Source: Zygnema cylindricum
Lineage: Eukaryota > Streptophyta > Zygnematophyceae > Zygnematales > Zygnemataceae
DNA: 18,093 bases
Assembly (NCBI GenBank): GCA_037447655.1
Contig: JBBHKE010000374.1
Location: forward strand, 63,794 to 81,886
Reading direction: 5' to 3'
Part shown: in pieces, positions 1 through 8,530 of the stretch
Numbering within the stretch: the first letter of the stretch is position 1
Layout of the letters: every line of letters begins with the position of its first letter
The notes under the pieces: model-generated
What the model was told of the DNA's origin: nothing
The model's database searches: none
What the model saw: the letters and a program-made list of their open reading frames with translations, nothing else
Made by a program: the position numbers and the translations under genes

Positions 1-401
1 ATTTTAATTAAGCACATGCCGAGTATCCCTTAACTTCGTCAATAAGAGAATCATTGTCGAAGTTTAGTTACCGCTGTGCACAAAAATCTGTTTATTCGCG
101 TTATAACCTATTTTAATTGATCACGCACAACGTATGTAGTACAGAATATAAACAAACAACACTTGAACGTTGACCGCAACTCATATTTTGGATGTTCCTG
201 GATGCCCCATATGCCCACTCCTACAGTGTCCCTCAATAGATAGTTGGTTAACTCACCTTCGTAAGGGAGCAGATAGCCAGTTAACTCTAAAGAGAAAAAA
301 AACATTCTTATTAAAGCAAACTTATCTACACAAAAGAGCTATAAATATATGATTTATAATATGCGTATGTCAAAGTTAATTTCACCCTCCCGGTTTTTCC
401 A
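1..401. repeat. Left arm of a perfect 401-bp mirror repeat (reversed, not complemented)
   Basis: Read backwards without complementing, this segment equals 424-824 base for base. I compared all 401 positions in 60-base blocks and found no mismatch; paired positions sum to 825. Examples: 361-370 ATGCGTATGT is matched by TGTATGCGTA at 455-464, and 1-14 ATTTTAATTAAGCA by ACGAATTAATTTTA at 811-824. It is not an inverted repeat, so the arms cannot pair as a hairpin. The sequence is mixed rather than homopurine, so it is not an ordinary H-DNA tract. No gene is apparent, and the small open frames here are short and unrecognised. The match is still perfect at base 1, so the repeat probably continues beyond the window. 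Confidence 0.97.
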
Positions 402-423
402 CTCCGACTATACTCCCGACCAT
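402..423. other. Spacer at the axis of the mirror repeat
   Basis: These 22 bases separate the arms. Paired bases at 402/423 and 403/422 no longer agree, and only scattered matches occur inside. The spacer holds two similar blocks, CTCCGAC (402-408) and CTCCCGAC (413-420). Nothing known (tRNA, terminal repeat, linker) is recognised here. Confidence 0.85.
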
Positions 424-824
424 ACCTTTTTGGCCCTCCCACTTTAATTGAAACTGTATGCGTATAATATTTAGTATATAAATATCGAGAAAACACATCT
501 ATTCAAACGAAATTATTCTTACAAAAAAAAGAGAAATCTCAATTGACCGATAGACGAGGGAATGCTTCCACTCAATTGGTTGATAGATAACTCCCTGTGA
601 CATCCTCACCCGTATACCCCGTAGGTCCTTGTAGGTTTTATACTCAACGCCAGTTGCAAGTTCACAACAAACAAATATAAGACATGATGTATGCAACACG
701 CACTAGTTAATTTTATCCAATATTGCGCTTATTTGTCTAAAAACACGTGTCGCCATTGATTTGAAGCTGTTACTAAGAGAATAACTGCTTCAATTCCCTA
801 TGAGCCGTACACGAATTAATTTTA
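424..824. repeat. Right arm of the 401-bp mirror repeat
   Basis: This is the exact reversal, without complement, of 401-1. It includes a CACGTG core at 745-750, which in the left arm necessarily reads GTGCAC. It also holds GCCGTACA (804-811), a word recurring elsewhere in this window's intergenic DNA. That hints weakly that this arm is the native one and the left arm the reversed copy. No coding capacity is recognised. Confidence 0.97.
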
Positions 825-1461
825 TCGTTTTGTTTGTAAAAGTAAATAAATAAGTTTAGCTTTTTGACCAGATTGATTTTCCATAAGCAAATCACAATTG
901 CGAAAATGAGAAAGGCCTAATCGTGCATACTGATACAATACATGTATTTTTTTGTTTTTCAGCATTATATAGTGTTCTTATATCAGATTTTTCAGTTGTA
1001 TTTGTCCTTTATCTTTGTAGTGAGTATTTAGTTAGAGTGAGGAATAAGGAAATATATCAATCATCAAAATGTGTCGAGTGTTAGTGTGAGTGAGAATAAG
1101 TGTTCAATGAGAGTTAAAGAATCGATAGAGTGCTCACAGAAATGCTCACAACATAATAATCTTACACCGGAAGTTTAAAACAACATCCTTTAAGTAACAA
1201 AACACTCCCAAATACTTTCATGTCCGCCAAATATCAATAAATTAAGCCGAAGCTTTTCAATACAACCTCTCCCTCTCTCACTTCTTAGTGTGTCTCCCTA
1301 CACACCCATGATGTGTCTCCTACGATTTGCATACTAAAATGATGGAAAACACTCACTAATATACCTTTCCTAACGCCGACAACTAACGACCACTAACTCC
1401 ACTAACTGGAGACAATTGATATTCAGATACAAGAGCGCCGAAGTCCGGCGGACTTGCGCCT
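825..1461. other. Gene-free AT-rich segment between the mirror repeat and element 1
   Basis: No coding region is supported. At 947-962 a T-rich run ending in CAG resembles a splice acceptor, but no exon is visible. A CT-rich stretch lies near 1265-1310. 1113-1150 resembles the LTR edge at 15948 over about 40 bases. A strong imperfect hairpin at 1435-1459 abuts the insertion point of element 1. Confidence 0.6.
1435..1459. repeat. Inverted repeat next to the element 1 5' LTR
   Basis: AAGTCCG (1441-1447), a single G, then CGGACTT (1449-1455) form a perfect 7-bp stem. GCGC at 1435-1438 and 1456-1459 extends it after a two-base bulge. It ends two bases before the 5' LTR of element 1. Confidence 0.7.
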
Positions 1462-2026
1462 TGTTGGATATCAATATGTAAATCTAGGTCCAGTTGCGTT
1501 CGGGCGCAGTTATTGTTTAAGTGACGTTGTATGTTCAGTTTACGTTTCGTTTAGTTTGAGTTTGCGGCTATGTCACTTGGTCCTGTACGATTGGTGGCCT
1601 GTGTGAATGGCAATTTATTTAGTGCGTAGGACCGTGGTACGGTTTTATATCCGGCTCACGTAGAAATTCGGGGCACTAATGTTTTGTTAGGCGCCTACGT
1701 CTGATTCAGCGTGTAAGTGTCAAATTCGCCTGAGTGGAGTCTGATTGGAAAGAGTGACGTGAGGAGAAAGCAGTGAAGTTTTGTCTACTGTGTTTTGGGA
1801 GAGAGTATTTTAGGTAGAGTGTAGTATAGCTTCATAGATCAAAAAGGAGTGAAGTAGAGGGGGGAAAAAGATGTAAGAATTCGATTGAATATATTTTTTT
1901 TTTGGTCGACTTCCATTGCTATCTGTGATTCTGAAATTGTTCTGAACGAAGTTGTTCTGAAAGTCTTATGATGTTTGTAAATTTTTGAATGCTTCTGATG
2001 GTGAATAGTTGAAGTAAATGATCCTA
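1462..2026 (+). repeat. Element 1 5' LTR
   Basis: It starts TGTTGGATATC and matches 7062-7628 along its length, with about 63 differences including small indels. It contains GTGACGT-type motifs near 1522 and 1755 and a possible TATA box, TTTTATAT (1643-1650). The PBS lies 11 bases past the last clearly shared base, so the true LTR end may be a few bases to the right. Confidence 0.93.
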
Positions 2027-2037
2027 ATTTTAATAAG

Positions 2038-2049
2038 TGGTATCGGAGC
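2038..2049 (+). other. Element 1 primer-binding site
   Basis: TGGTATCGGAGC directly follows the 5' LTR. The usual plant Copia site complementary to initiator tRNA-Met is TGGTATCAGAGC; here A is replaced by G. The same G occurs in the PBS of element 2, so it is a family trait rather than decay. Confidence 0.85.
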
Positions 2050-2188
2050 AGGTAGAAGCTCCCAGTAGTAGCTTTTTGAAACATGGCGTAGTTAGACATA
2101 GTTAGCTGCGGCGAGCGATGCTGCCATGGGAGGCAGTATCACCTTTGCAGACTAACACTCCAAGCCGAGTCACAGGGGCTTCAGTGCT

Positions 2189-2260
2189 ACCCAATTTGAA
2201 GAAGAAGAATCGTTTCCTACAAACACCCAATTTGAAGAAGAAGAACCGTTTCCTACAAAC
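2189..2260 (+). repeat. 36-bp tandem duplication in gag
   Basis: Two adjacent 36-bp units (2189-2224, 2225-2260) differ by one base (T or C). Both start ACCCAATTTGAAGAAG. At exactly 12 codons they keep frame and duplicate the acidic peptide TQFEEEE[S/P]FPTN. Confidence 0.9.
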
Positions 2261-2333
2261 ACTTTTGAACAGGAGGAAGTAGGAGAAGCAATGGTGTTTC
2301 TAACAGAGGAGAGACTTCAAACATTGTTGACTT

Positions 2334-2578
2334 AGTGCTCTCAAGTGCCACTCAGAGGGGCAGGCTGCAAAATGGCAACAATGATGGTTAATATAAAACT
2401 GAATAAGAAAGGAGAGAGAGAGAATTTGAAAGGAGAAATTCGCAACTGAAGATGATTGAGTGCTCTCAGCTGCCCCTTAGGGGGGCAGGTTTCAAAATTG
2501 GTAACAATGGTGGTTATTACGAAACTGAATAAGAGAGGAGAGAGAGAATTCGAAAGGGGAAATTCGCAGCTGAAGATG
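2334..2578 (+). repeat. About 120-bp tandem duplication in the gag leader
   Basis: 2334-2454 and 2459-2578 are diverged tandem copies separated by four bases. Each starts AGTGCTCTCA and ends CTGAAGATG, with a purine-rich middle (GGAGAGAGAGA). The first copy carries stops. The second runs into the open gag core, consistent with duplication followed by decay. Confidence 0.85.
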
Positions 2579-3677
2579 AGTCTGATTTCGAGGAGGACAG
2601 TGATGAGGAAGATGAGAAACTGATACAGATGCCCGGCAAAGTCGTCCTCTTCAATGGAACAAATTACTATATATGGAAGAGACATATTAAAGGACAGCTT
2701 GAACTTCGGCATCTTTGGAAAATTGTTACTAGAGAGGAGACCATGCTGATTTCTGATCGAACGACTAAAAATAGATGGAAACGAAATAATGTCGCGGCCT
2801 ATACTGGCCTAATGCAAACTTGTACACCCGCGGTTCACAATTATTTCCTGACGCACGATTCTGCTCATAAATGTTGGCGGGCTATCAAGAATGAGTTTGA
2901 AAAAGGAAATCAAAATCGCGGCCAACATGCATATACAAAATTTCTCAATTTCAAGATGAATGCGAATAAATCAATAGGAGATGGTTCGAAATGCTTCTAT
3001 ATTATTGTGGAGCGACTGGCCGCCACCTGTCGGATTTTCATTGATGCGGATAAAGTTACCGGCTTTCTAAATGCTTTGCCACATAGGCTTGTTCATCTTA
3101 AAGAAATTTTGAGAGTGAAAAAAAGGTTAAGCTACGAGTTCATTTTATCATGTTTAAAAGATAACGAAGATAATCGAGTGAGTTCTTCTCGGAGTAATCC
3201 TTCCTCCGGTACTCTGAACGCCACCATTCCAAATTCAGGCGATCTATTTTCTTTGCGCGGTGGTGGAAGAGGGGGATGAAGGGGTGGAGGCCCAAGAGGT
3301 AGAGGAAGAGGATGAGCAAAAGGAGGAAATCAAAACCATTTTCTGTCGCATCTGAACTCTGTTGCATGCTTCCAATGCAATAAGCTCGGGCATATGGCGG
3401 CATCATGTCCCGATAAGGAGCGACAATGTTACTATTGCGGCGAATGGGGGAATGTGAGTCCTCAATGTTACGCAAAATCTGAATCCGAAGGAGGGGGTGG
3501 AAGAGTGGAGCTAATGGTGGCCGTGGCGGTTCTAATGGTACCCGTGGTGGTGGCCGATTTGGCAGCCGAGGTGGAGGACGTCTTGGTGGTCGTGGAGGTG
3601 GTCGACATGGTGGCCGATTTGGAGGCCATGGAAACTACATGGGAAATCAAAATGACGATTATGAAGAAGAAGAGTGA

Positions 3678-5490
3678 TCGGGTGCTCAGATTTTTTCATG
3701 TCTAAATTTATTTATAAATTCCCTCAATGAAAAGACAAAACTGGAGAAAAAATGGGTGATTGACTCCGGAGCGTCTCATCACGTTTGTACCAATGTAACG
3801 CTATTTGATGACTTGCGGCAATTGACGATTCCCAAATTAATCATGGTGGCAAGTGGGCAAGTCATTACGGTTGGAAAAGTAGGCACGGTCCGAATTGACC
3901 TACCTACTTATCGGTTTGATGGTAAGGAACGCTTGACACAAGCTCGTCTCGTGAATGTTTTATACATTCTGGACGGATCTCCTAAGTGTTCCTCAAATTC
4001 AACGCGTGGGTGGAAGTGTACTTGCACTTGGTGACCCTTCTATTCAAATTAAAAATTTAAAGGGAGTTGTCATTGGTGAAGGAGAGGTGACAGAAAATCT
4101 GCATAGTCGGCTAATTTGGCGCCGACCGAAATCTAAAAATCAACCGGATGGTTTAATTGTTCAGATTTCGGAATTTAAGGGTGATTTAACCCTTTGGCAC
4201 CATCGGTTGTGCCACACATCCGAGGGTAGTTTGAGGCCAATGATTAAAGTGGGATGTGCTAGAGGTTTGGATTTGACATCAAGAGAAAAAATAAATGGAT
4301 GCGAAGGGTGCAGCCTTGAAAGAAAAATTCGGAAGCCTCACCTGGCTAAAGATATTAAATTCAGATCCGAAAAACCCCTTGATTTGGTCCATGTAGATTT
4401 ATGCGTACACATCAAACCGAAGAGAATTGAGGGAAATAGATATGTAATGGGGATTGTTGATGATTACTCACGATTTTCTAGGGTAATCCTTTTGAGTTCA
4501 AAATTTGAAACTCTTGAGGGATTTAAGGAGTGGCATGTCATGGCGGAGAGACAATGTGAAAGAAAATTGAAGTCGATTCGATCCGACAATGGTGGAGAAT
4601 TTATGGCATTTGATGGATATTGTCGAGAATGGGGAATAAAGCATCAGTTGACGGCTTCTTACTCCCCGGAATCCAATGGAGTTTCTGAACGGAAGAATCG
4701 GACATTACAAGAAATGGTCCGCTCCATGGTGCACGCATCTGGTCACTCAATGATATTTTGGGGAGATGCAATTTTGACCGCCAACTACATTTATAATCGG
4801 CGGCTCACTTTAATTTCAGGTGATAAGACTCCTCATGAGTTATGGTTTGGTAAAAAACCAACACTTCATCACCTTTAGATTTGGGGATGCCAAGCGACTG
4901 TCTATGTGGAATTGCAAAAGAGAAAAGGAAAATTTGCGGCAAGGAGTTGGACCGGAATTTTCGTCGGTTATAGTTCGAAAGGAAATCTATATCGAATCTA
5001 TGACCCGGTAAATCGTACAATTATTGAATCCCGTAATGTAGATTTGCATGAAAACTTAAAATCGGCAATGGAATGATCAACAAAATTTCACAGAAATCTT
5101 GATTTTCTCGAAGAAGACGAAATTGCTCGATTTTTGAACTTTGAAGGATCAGATTCCGAAGATGAACCTGAATCGGGATCTCATGTTAAAAGGGGGAAAA
5201 TAAAATTGGACATCTAGGATGACATTGGGGACATTGACATTGAATTTCAAAGTGTCAATTCCCGAATGTCCTCAGAATTTGAAAATTCTCAAAATTATAA
5301 ATCTAGTTTGCCGAGTGTGAGTGAAATGGAACCGAATGTTGAAGAAGATGTTCCATTACGGAGAAGTACGAGAGATACAAGAGGAAGAAAACTGACACGA
5401 CGATTGTCGTAAGATAGAAAAGAGGGAAATGACCAAAATACTCACTACTTTATTTCGGCGGCGAGAGAGGAGGATTTCCTCTAGCAATCA
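3678..5490 (+). pseudogene. pol: Element 1 protease and integrase (broken)
   Basis: The aspartic protease motif WVIDSGASHH lies at about 3751-3780 with catalytic Asp in DSG. The frame changes near 3980, within a stretch that otherwise matches element 2 (LLSVPQ). Integrase follows in an open frame to 4878. It has the zinc-binding pair WHHRLCH (about 4195) and GCEGC (about 4300). The catalytic triad is Asp in HVDLC (about 4396), Asp in SDNGGEF (about 4585) and Glu in NGVSERKNR (4687), giving the DX34-35E spacing of the family. After the TAG at 4876-4878 the same frame continues through the integrase C-terminal region and an acidic linker to 5490, with further stops (TGA near 5074, TAG, TAA, TAG at 5482). 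Translation of the full product is impossible without readthrough. Confidence 0.88.
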
Positions 5491-5529
5491 CTTTGTGAAA
5501 ATTCCGCCGGTGACCCTCAATCTTATACC

Positions 5530-7028
5530 GAAGCAAGAAATTCAGAAGATTAGGAGTTAAAATGGCAACCGTCTTGGGAAAGAGAATTCAAGTCCATTGT
5601 TGAAAACCGACATTCGAGGAAGTTGACTTACCAAAGGGAAAGAAAGCAATTGATGCGAAGTAGATTTTTAAGACCGAAACTGGTGGTGCTTTTGGAGAGG
5701 TGATTGGATATAAGGCTAGGCTCGATTGCAAAGGAGCAACGAGAAGGAGTTGACTACACGTAGACATATGCGCCTGTAGTAAAGTTCGATTCTTTACGGA
5801 TGATTGTGGCGATTTCGACAGCAGGTAAAAAGCACATCCATCAAATGGATGTGGAGACGGCGTTCTTAAATGGGCAACTTGAAGAAGAAGTGTACATGAA
5901 GGTTTTGGAAGGAGTTTTGTCGAAGAAAAGGAAGGTGTGGCGGCTGCGAAAGTCTCTTTACGGCTTGAGCACTTGGTACTTACGACTACATTCCGTGCTT
6001 ACCGAATTTGGTTTTGTTCAGACTGCCTCAGATTTGGGAGTTTATATAAACAGGGAAGGAGAAGATCAAATTATCTTCTCAGTTTATATTGATGATTTTC
6101 TGATGACTTTTGACAGTTTGCAGAAAATCAATGAACTGAAGGCTTATTTGCGCCTTCAATTCAAGAAGATTGATTTGGGAGAAGTTCATTACATATTGGG
6201 AATTGAGGTGATTCGTCACCCTAATGGTGACATTAAGTTGAGCCACGCTCAATATTGCAGGGAAGTTTTAACACGGTTTGGCATGCTGAATGCAAAACCG
6301 ATTTCTACTCCTTTGGATCCGAAAATGCAAATTCGGAAATTTGAGGAGGAGACGGATGTTGAAGTTCCGTATCAGGAAGCGATCGGAATCTTGATATACC
6401 TTAGTGTGGGTACAAGGCCTGACATATCGTCCGCAGTTTCAGTCATCACACGATACTATCATGCGCTTGCGCCGAAGAAGGCTCAGTAGGAAGCCGTGAG
6501 CGTGTATTTCGATACTTGGCCGGTTCAATTGACATCCGCCTAAAATATAAATTGAGTGGAAGTTTGGAGTGTACAGGTTAGTGTGACACAAATTGGGGAG
6601 GCGATTTTAACTCTGGAACGTCGACTTCGGGGTATGCTTTTATTTTGAGTGGAGCGGCAGTTTCGTGGAGTTCACGACGTCAACCAACCGTCGCGTTGAG
6701 TTCTACTCAAGTTGAGTAAATGGCGGCTTACCATGCCATAAAGTCGTCACTTTGGTTTAAAGAAATATTATTTCAATTAAAGGTTCCTGTTGGATGTTTG
6801 AAGATTCTTACAGAAAGCATGAGTCTTATGGCATTGGTTAAAAATCCTATTTTTCATAAACGTACAAAGTATGTCTGTATTCAACGGCATTTCGTGCGTG
6901 ACCTAGTTGCACAGAAAAAAAATGAATTTCAATATATTTCTACTTTGGAAGAAGCCGCAGATATGTTGACAAAGGCGGCAGTTGCAGATGTACTTTTGAT
7001 AGGGAGACCAAAATTAGGGTTATTGTAA
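5530..7028 (+). pseudogene. pol: Element 1 reverse transcriptase and RNase H (broken)
   Basis: The RT N-terminus (about 5530-5800) is recognisable only across several frameshifts (DLPKGKKAI near 5630). 5800-6489 is open. It carries DVETAFLNG with a catalytic Asp and the active-site box YIDD (about 6088), where element 2 has YVDD. The family block LYGLKQAPRTW has lost about four residues in frame (LYGLSTW), next to a conserved part of the fold. A TAG near 6487 and a frameshift precede RNase H, which continues with CDTNWGG and STSGYAF. Its STEAEY block is damaged (STQVE then stop, near 6710). The last open part, 6720-7028, ends with ADMLTKA and TAA at 7026. The product would be inactive. Confidence 0.88.
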
Positions 7029-7050
7029 TTCTTTATTAATTCACACATTG

Positions 7051-7061
7051 AAGAGGGGGAT
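7051..7061 (+). other. Element 1 polypurine tract
   Basis: AAGAGGGGGAT lies immediately before the TGTTGG start of the 3' LTR. This is the usual place for plus-strand DNA priming. Element 2 has AAGAGGGGGAA at the equivalent site. Confidence 0.9.
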
Positions 7062-7628
7062 TGTTGGATATCAATGTGTAAATCCACGTCCAGTTGCGTT
7101 TGGGCGCAGTTGTTGTTTAAGTGACGTTGTATGTTCAGTTTTCGTTTGGTTTAGTTTAAGTTTGAGTCTACGTCACTTGGTCCTGTACGATTGGTGGCCC
7201 TGTGCGATTGGTAATTTATTTACTGCGTAGGATCATGGTACGGTTTTATGTCCAGGTCACGTAGAAATTCGGCGCACTAATGTTTTATTAGGCGCCTACG
7301 TCTGATTCAGCGCCTAAGTGTCAAATTTGCCTAAGTGGAGTTTGAGTGGAAAGAGTGACGTGAGGAGAAAGCAATGTAGTTTTATCTTCTGGTGTTTTGG
7401 GAGAGAGTATTATAGGAGCAGTGTAGTATAGCTTCATAGATCAAAAAGGAGTGGAGTAGAGGTGGGAAAAAGATGTAAAATTTTGATTAAATATAGTTTC
7501 TTTTTGGTCGACTTCCACTACTATCTGTGATTCTGAAATTGTTCTGAAACTCTTTGTAATGAAACTCTTATGTTGTCTGTAAGTTTATGAATGCTTCCGG
7601 TGGTGAATAATTGAAGTAAATGATCCTA
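7062..7628 (+). repeat. Element 1 3' LTR
   Basis: It starts TGTTGGATATCAATGTG and runs parallel to the 5' LTR up to GATCCTA. Differences are spread evenly, with one more scrambled patch near 7545-7570. The flank after 7628 (T-rich, then A-rich) does not give a convincing target duplication. Confidence 0.92.
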
Positions 7629-8417
7629 TTTTTTAAAAACAAAACATTATAGGGCTGAAACAGATTGACGCGCATCAAAGCGAACATAAAGTAAGACACC
7701 GCACCAAATAACATACTTTGCCGTACAAGATAATACAAAACAAAAGAAACCCAAATCGAACCATCATACATAAACAAACTATGTATCGACTGGTACTCAA
7801 TCGCCGTACATTAAACGAACCAAAAATATTCGGACTCAAATCACGAAACCATACTCAAAATCGAATACTGTAACACGAACCGGAACGTCAACAAATCCGC
7901 GGACGACCAATTCTCCACATCGAACAAAAATATGATTTCGGCTGATCCGCCTATTCTCCCAATAATCCTAACAATCCCTTCTTATTAGGAGAAGCGGTGG
8001 AATGGCACGACACTGATTTCAACCGTCCCCTCTTACATATGTCACCGTACAAAAGTTCAAGATTGAACATCAATGCGGACAGAAAATGTAACACTCCAAT
8101 GTTCAATTTAGCCGTATACAAATTTAATAAGTTTCTTTTATTTTTCTCATTTTACCGAGAGGCAGAGGTCGCAAACAATCAACCGAAACCGTGACCGACT
8201 GTTAACCGACCACCTGCGCCTGTTGCAGAACGGATTTGGTTGCCAAATTTAGAAGGTAAGGCGTATTCGGGCGGATGATTCACAAAAAAAAAAAAAATCG
8301 GTAAAGGTCGATCAAGCAAAAAACTAAAAAAATATATAATTTTTGTACTGTCCATACAATCCAACATTATTGTACATTGTACTCTTGGTATCATGGAAGT
8401 ACGTGACATCATGATTA

Positions 8418-8432
8418 ACGTCATAATGACGT
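8418..8432. promoter_or_regulatory. Palindrome ACGTCAT-A-ATGACGT
   Basis: This is a perfect 7-bp palindrome around one A, containing two opposed TGACGT words. TGACG is the core bound by plant TGA-type bZIP factors. No gene is visible beside it, so a role is only a possibility. Confidence 0.5.
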
Positions 8433-8530
8433 GAAAGTGTACGTTTTGACAGAATGTGTTTTCACAAACTGCGCAGTAGAAACAACATAATGACGTGAAA
8501 TTGTACGTTTGTCAGATTCTGTATGTGTAC
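8423..8530. repeat. Degenerate direct repeat with TGACGTGAAA
   Basis: Units at about 8423-8460 and 8489-8529 share ATAATGACGTGAAA, then TGTACGTTT and a CAGA..TGTGT tail, about 66 bases apart with small indels. Confidence 0.7.

Larger units (their letters stand above)
2189..3677 (+). pseudogene. gag: Element 1 gag (broken)
   Basis: Gag forms the virus-like particle and binds the element RNA. An acidic N-terminal part lies at 2189-2330. The capsid-like core is open from about 2551 to 3279 and aligns with the core of element 2 (NYYIWKRHIKG here, NYEIWKRYIRG there). Two tandem CCHC knuckles follow at about 3370-3470. The first is intact (CFQCNKLGHMAASC). In the second (CYYCGEWGNVSPQC) the metal-binding His is Asn. 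A Gly/Arg-rich tail lies at about 3515-3640, one frame over. Stops include TAG after LLT near 2332 and two TGA near 3277 and 3313, the latter in what look like former CGA codons. A candidate ATG at 2083 is followed at once by a stop and lies in another frame, so no start is assigned. Confidence 0.85.
1462..7628 (+). mobile_element. Element 1: old, degenerate Ty1/copia LTR retrotransposon
   Basis: The element has direct LTRs (1462-2026 and 7062-7628), a PBS (2038-2049), gag with zinc knuckle, protease, integrase, reverse transcriptase and RNase H in Copia order, and a polypurine tract (7051-7061). The LTRs are about 89% identical by eye, and the coding part carries numerous stops and frameshifts, so it is an old inactive copy. 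Both LTRs start TGTTGGATATCAAT. The 3' edge is uncertain: similarity between the LTRs fades after GATCCTA, and no CA end is evident. I could not find a target duplication (left flank CGCCT). It belongs to a family related to, but clearly distinct from, the minus-strand element at 9745-15618. Confidence 0.95.

Noticed and set aside
499-699. 66-codon minus-strand open frame in the right mirror arm
   Set aside because: It is short, has no recognisable motif, and lies in a segment whose reversed copy is equally open by chance.
1-824. Mirror arms as a giant hairpin or triplex (H-DNA)
   Set aside because: Reversal without complement cannot base-pair as a hairpin, and the arms are not homopurine/homopyrimidine, so the standard triplex model does not apply.
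947-962. Possible splice acceptor (T-rich run then CAG)
   Set aside because: There is no adjacent exon, matching donor or coding sequence.
1457-7640. Target-site duplication for element 1
   Set aside because: The left flank CGCCT has no match after the 3' LTR, and the 3' edge itself is unclear, so none is claimed.
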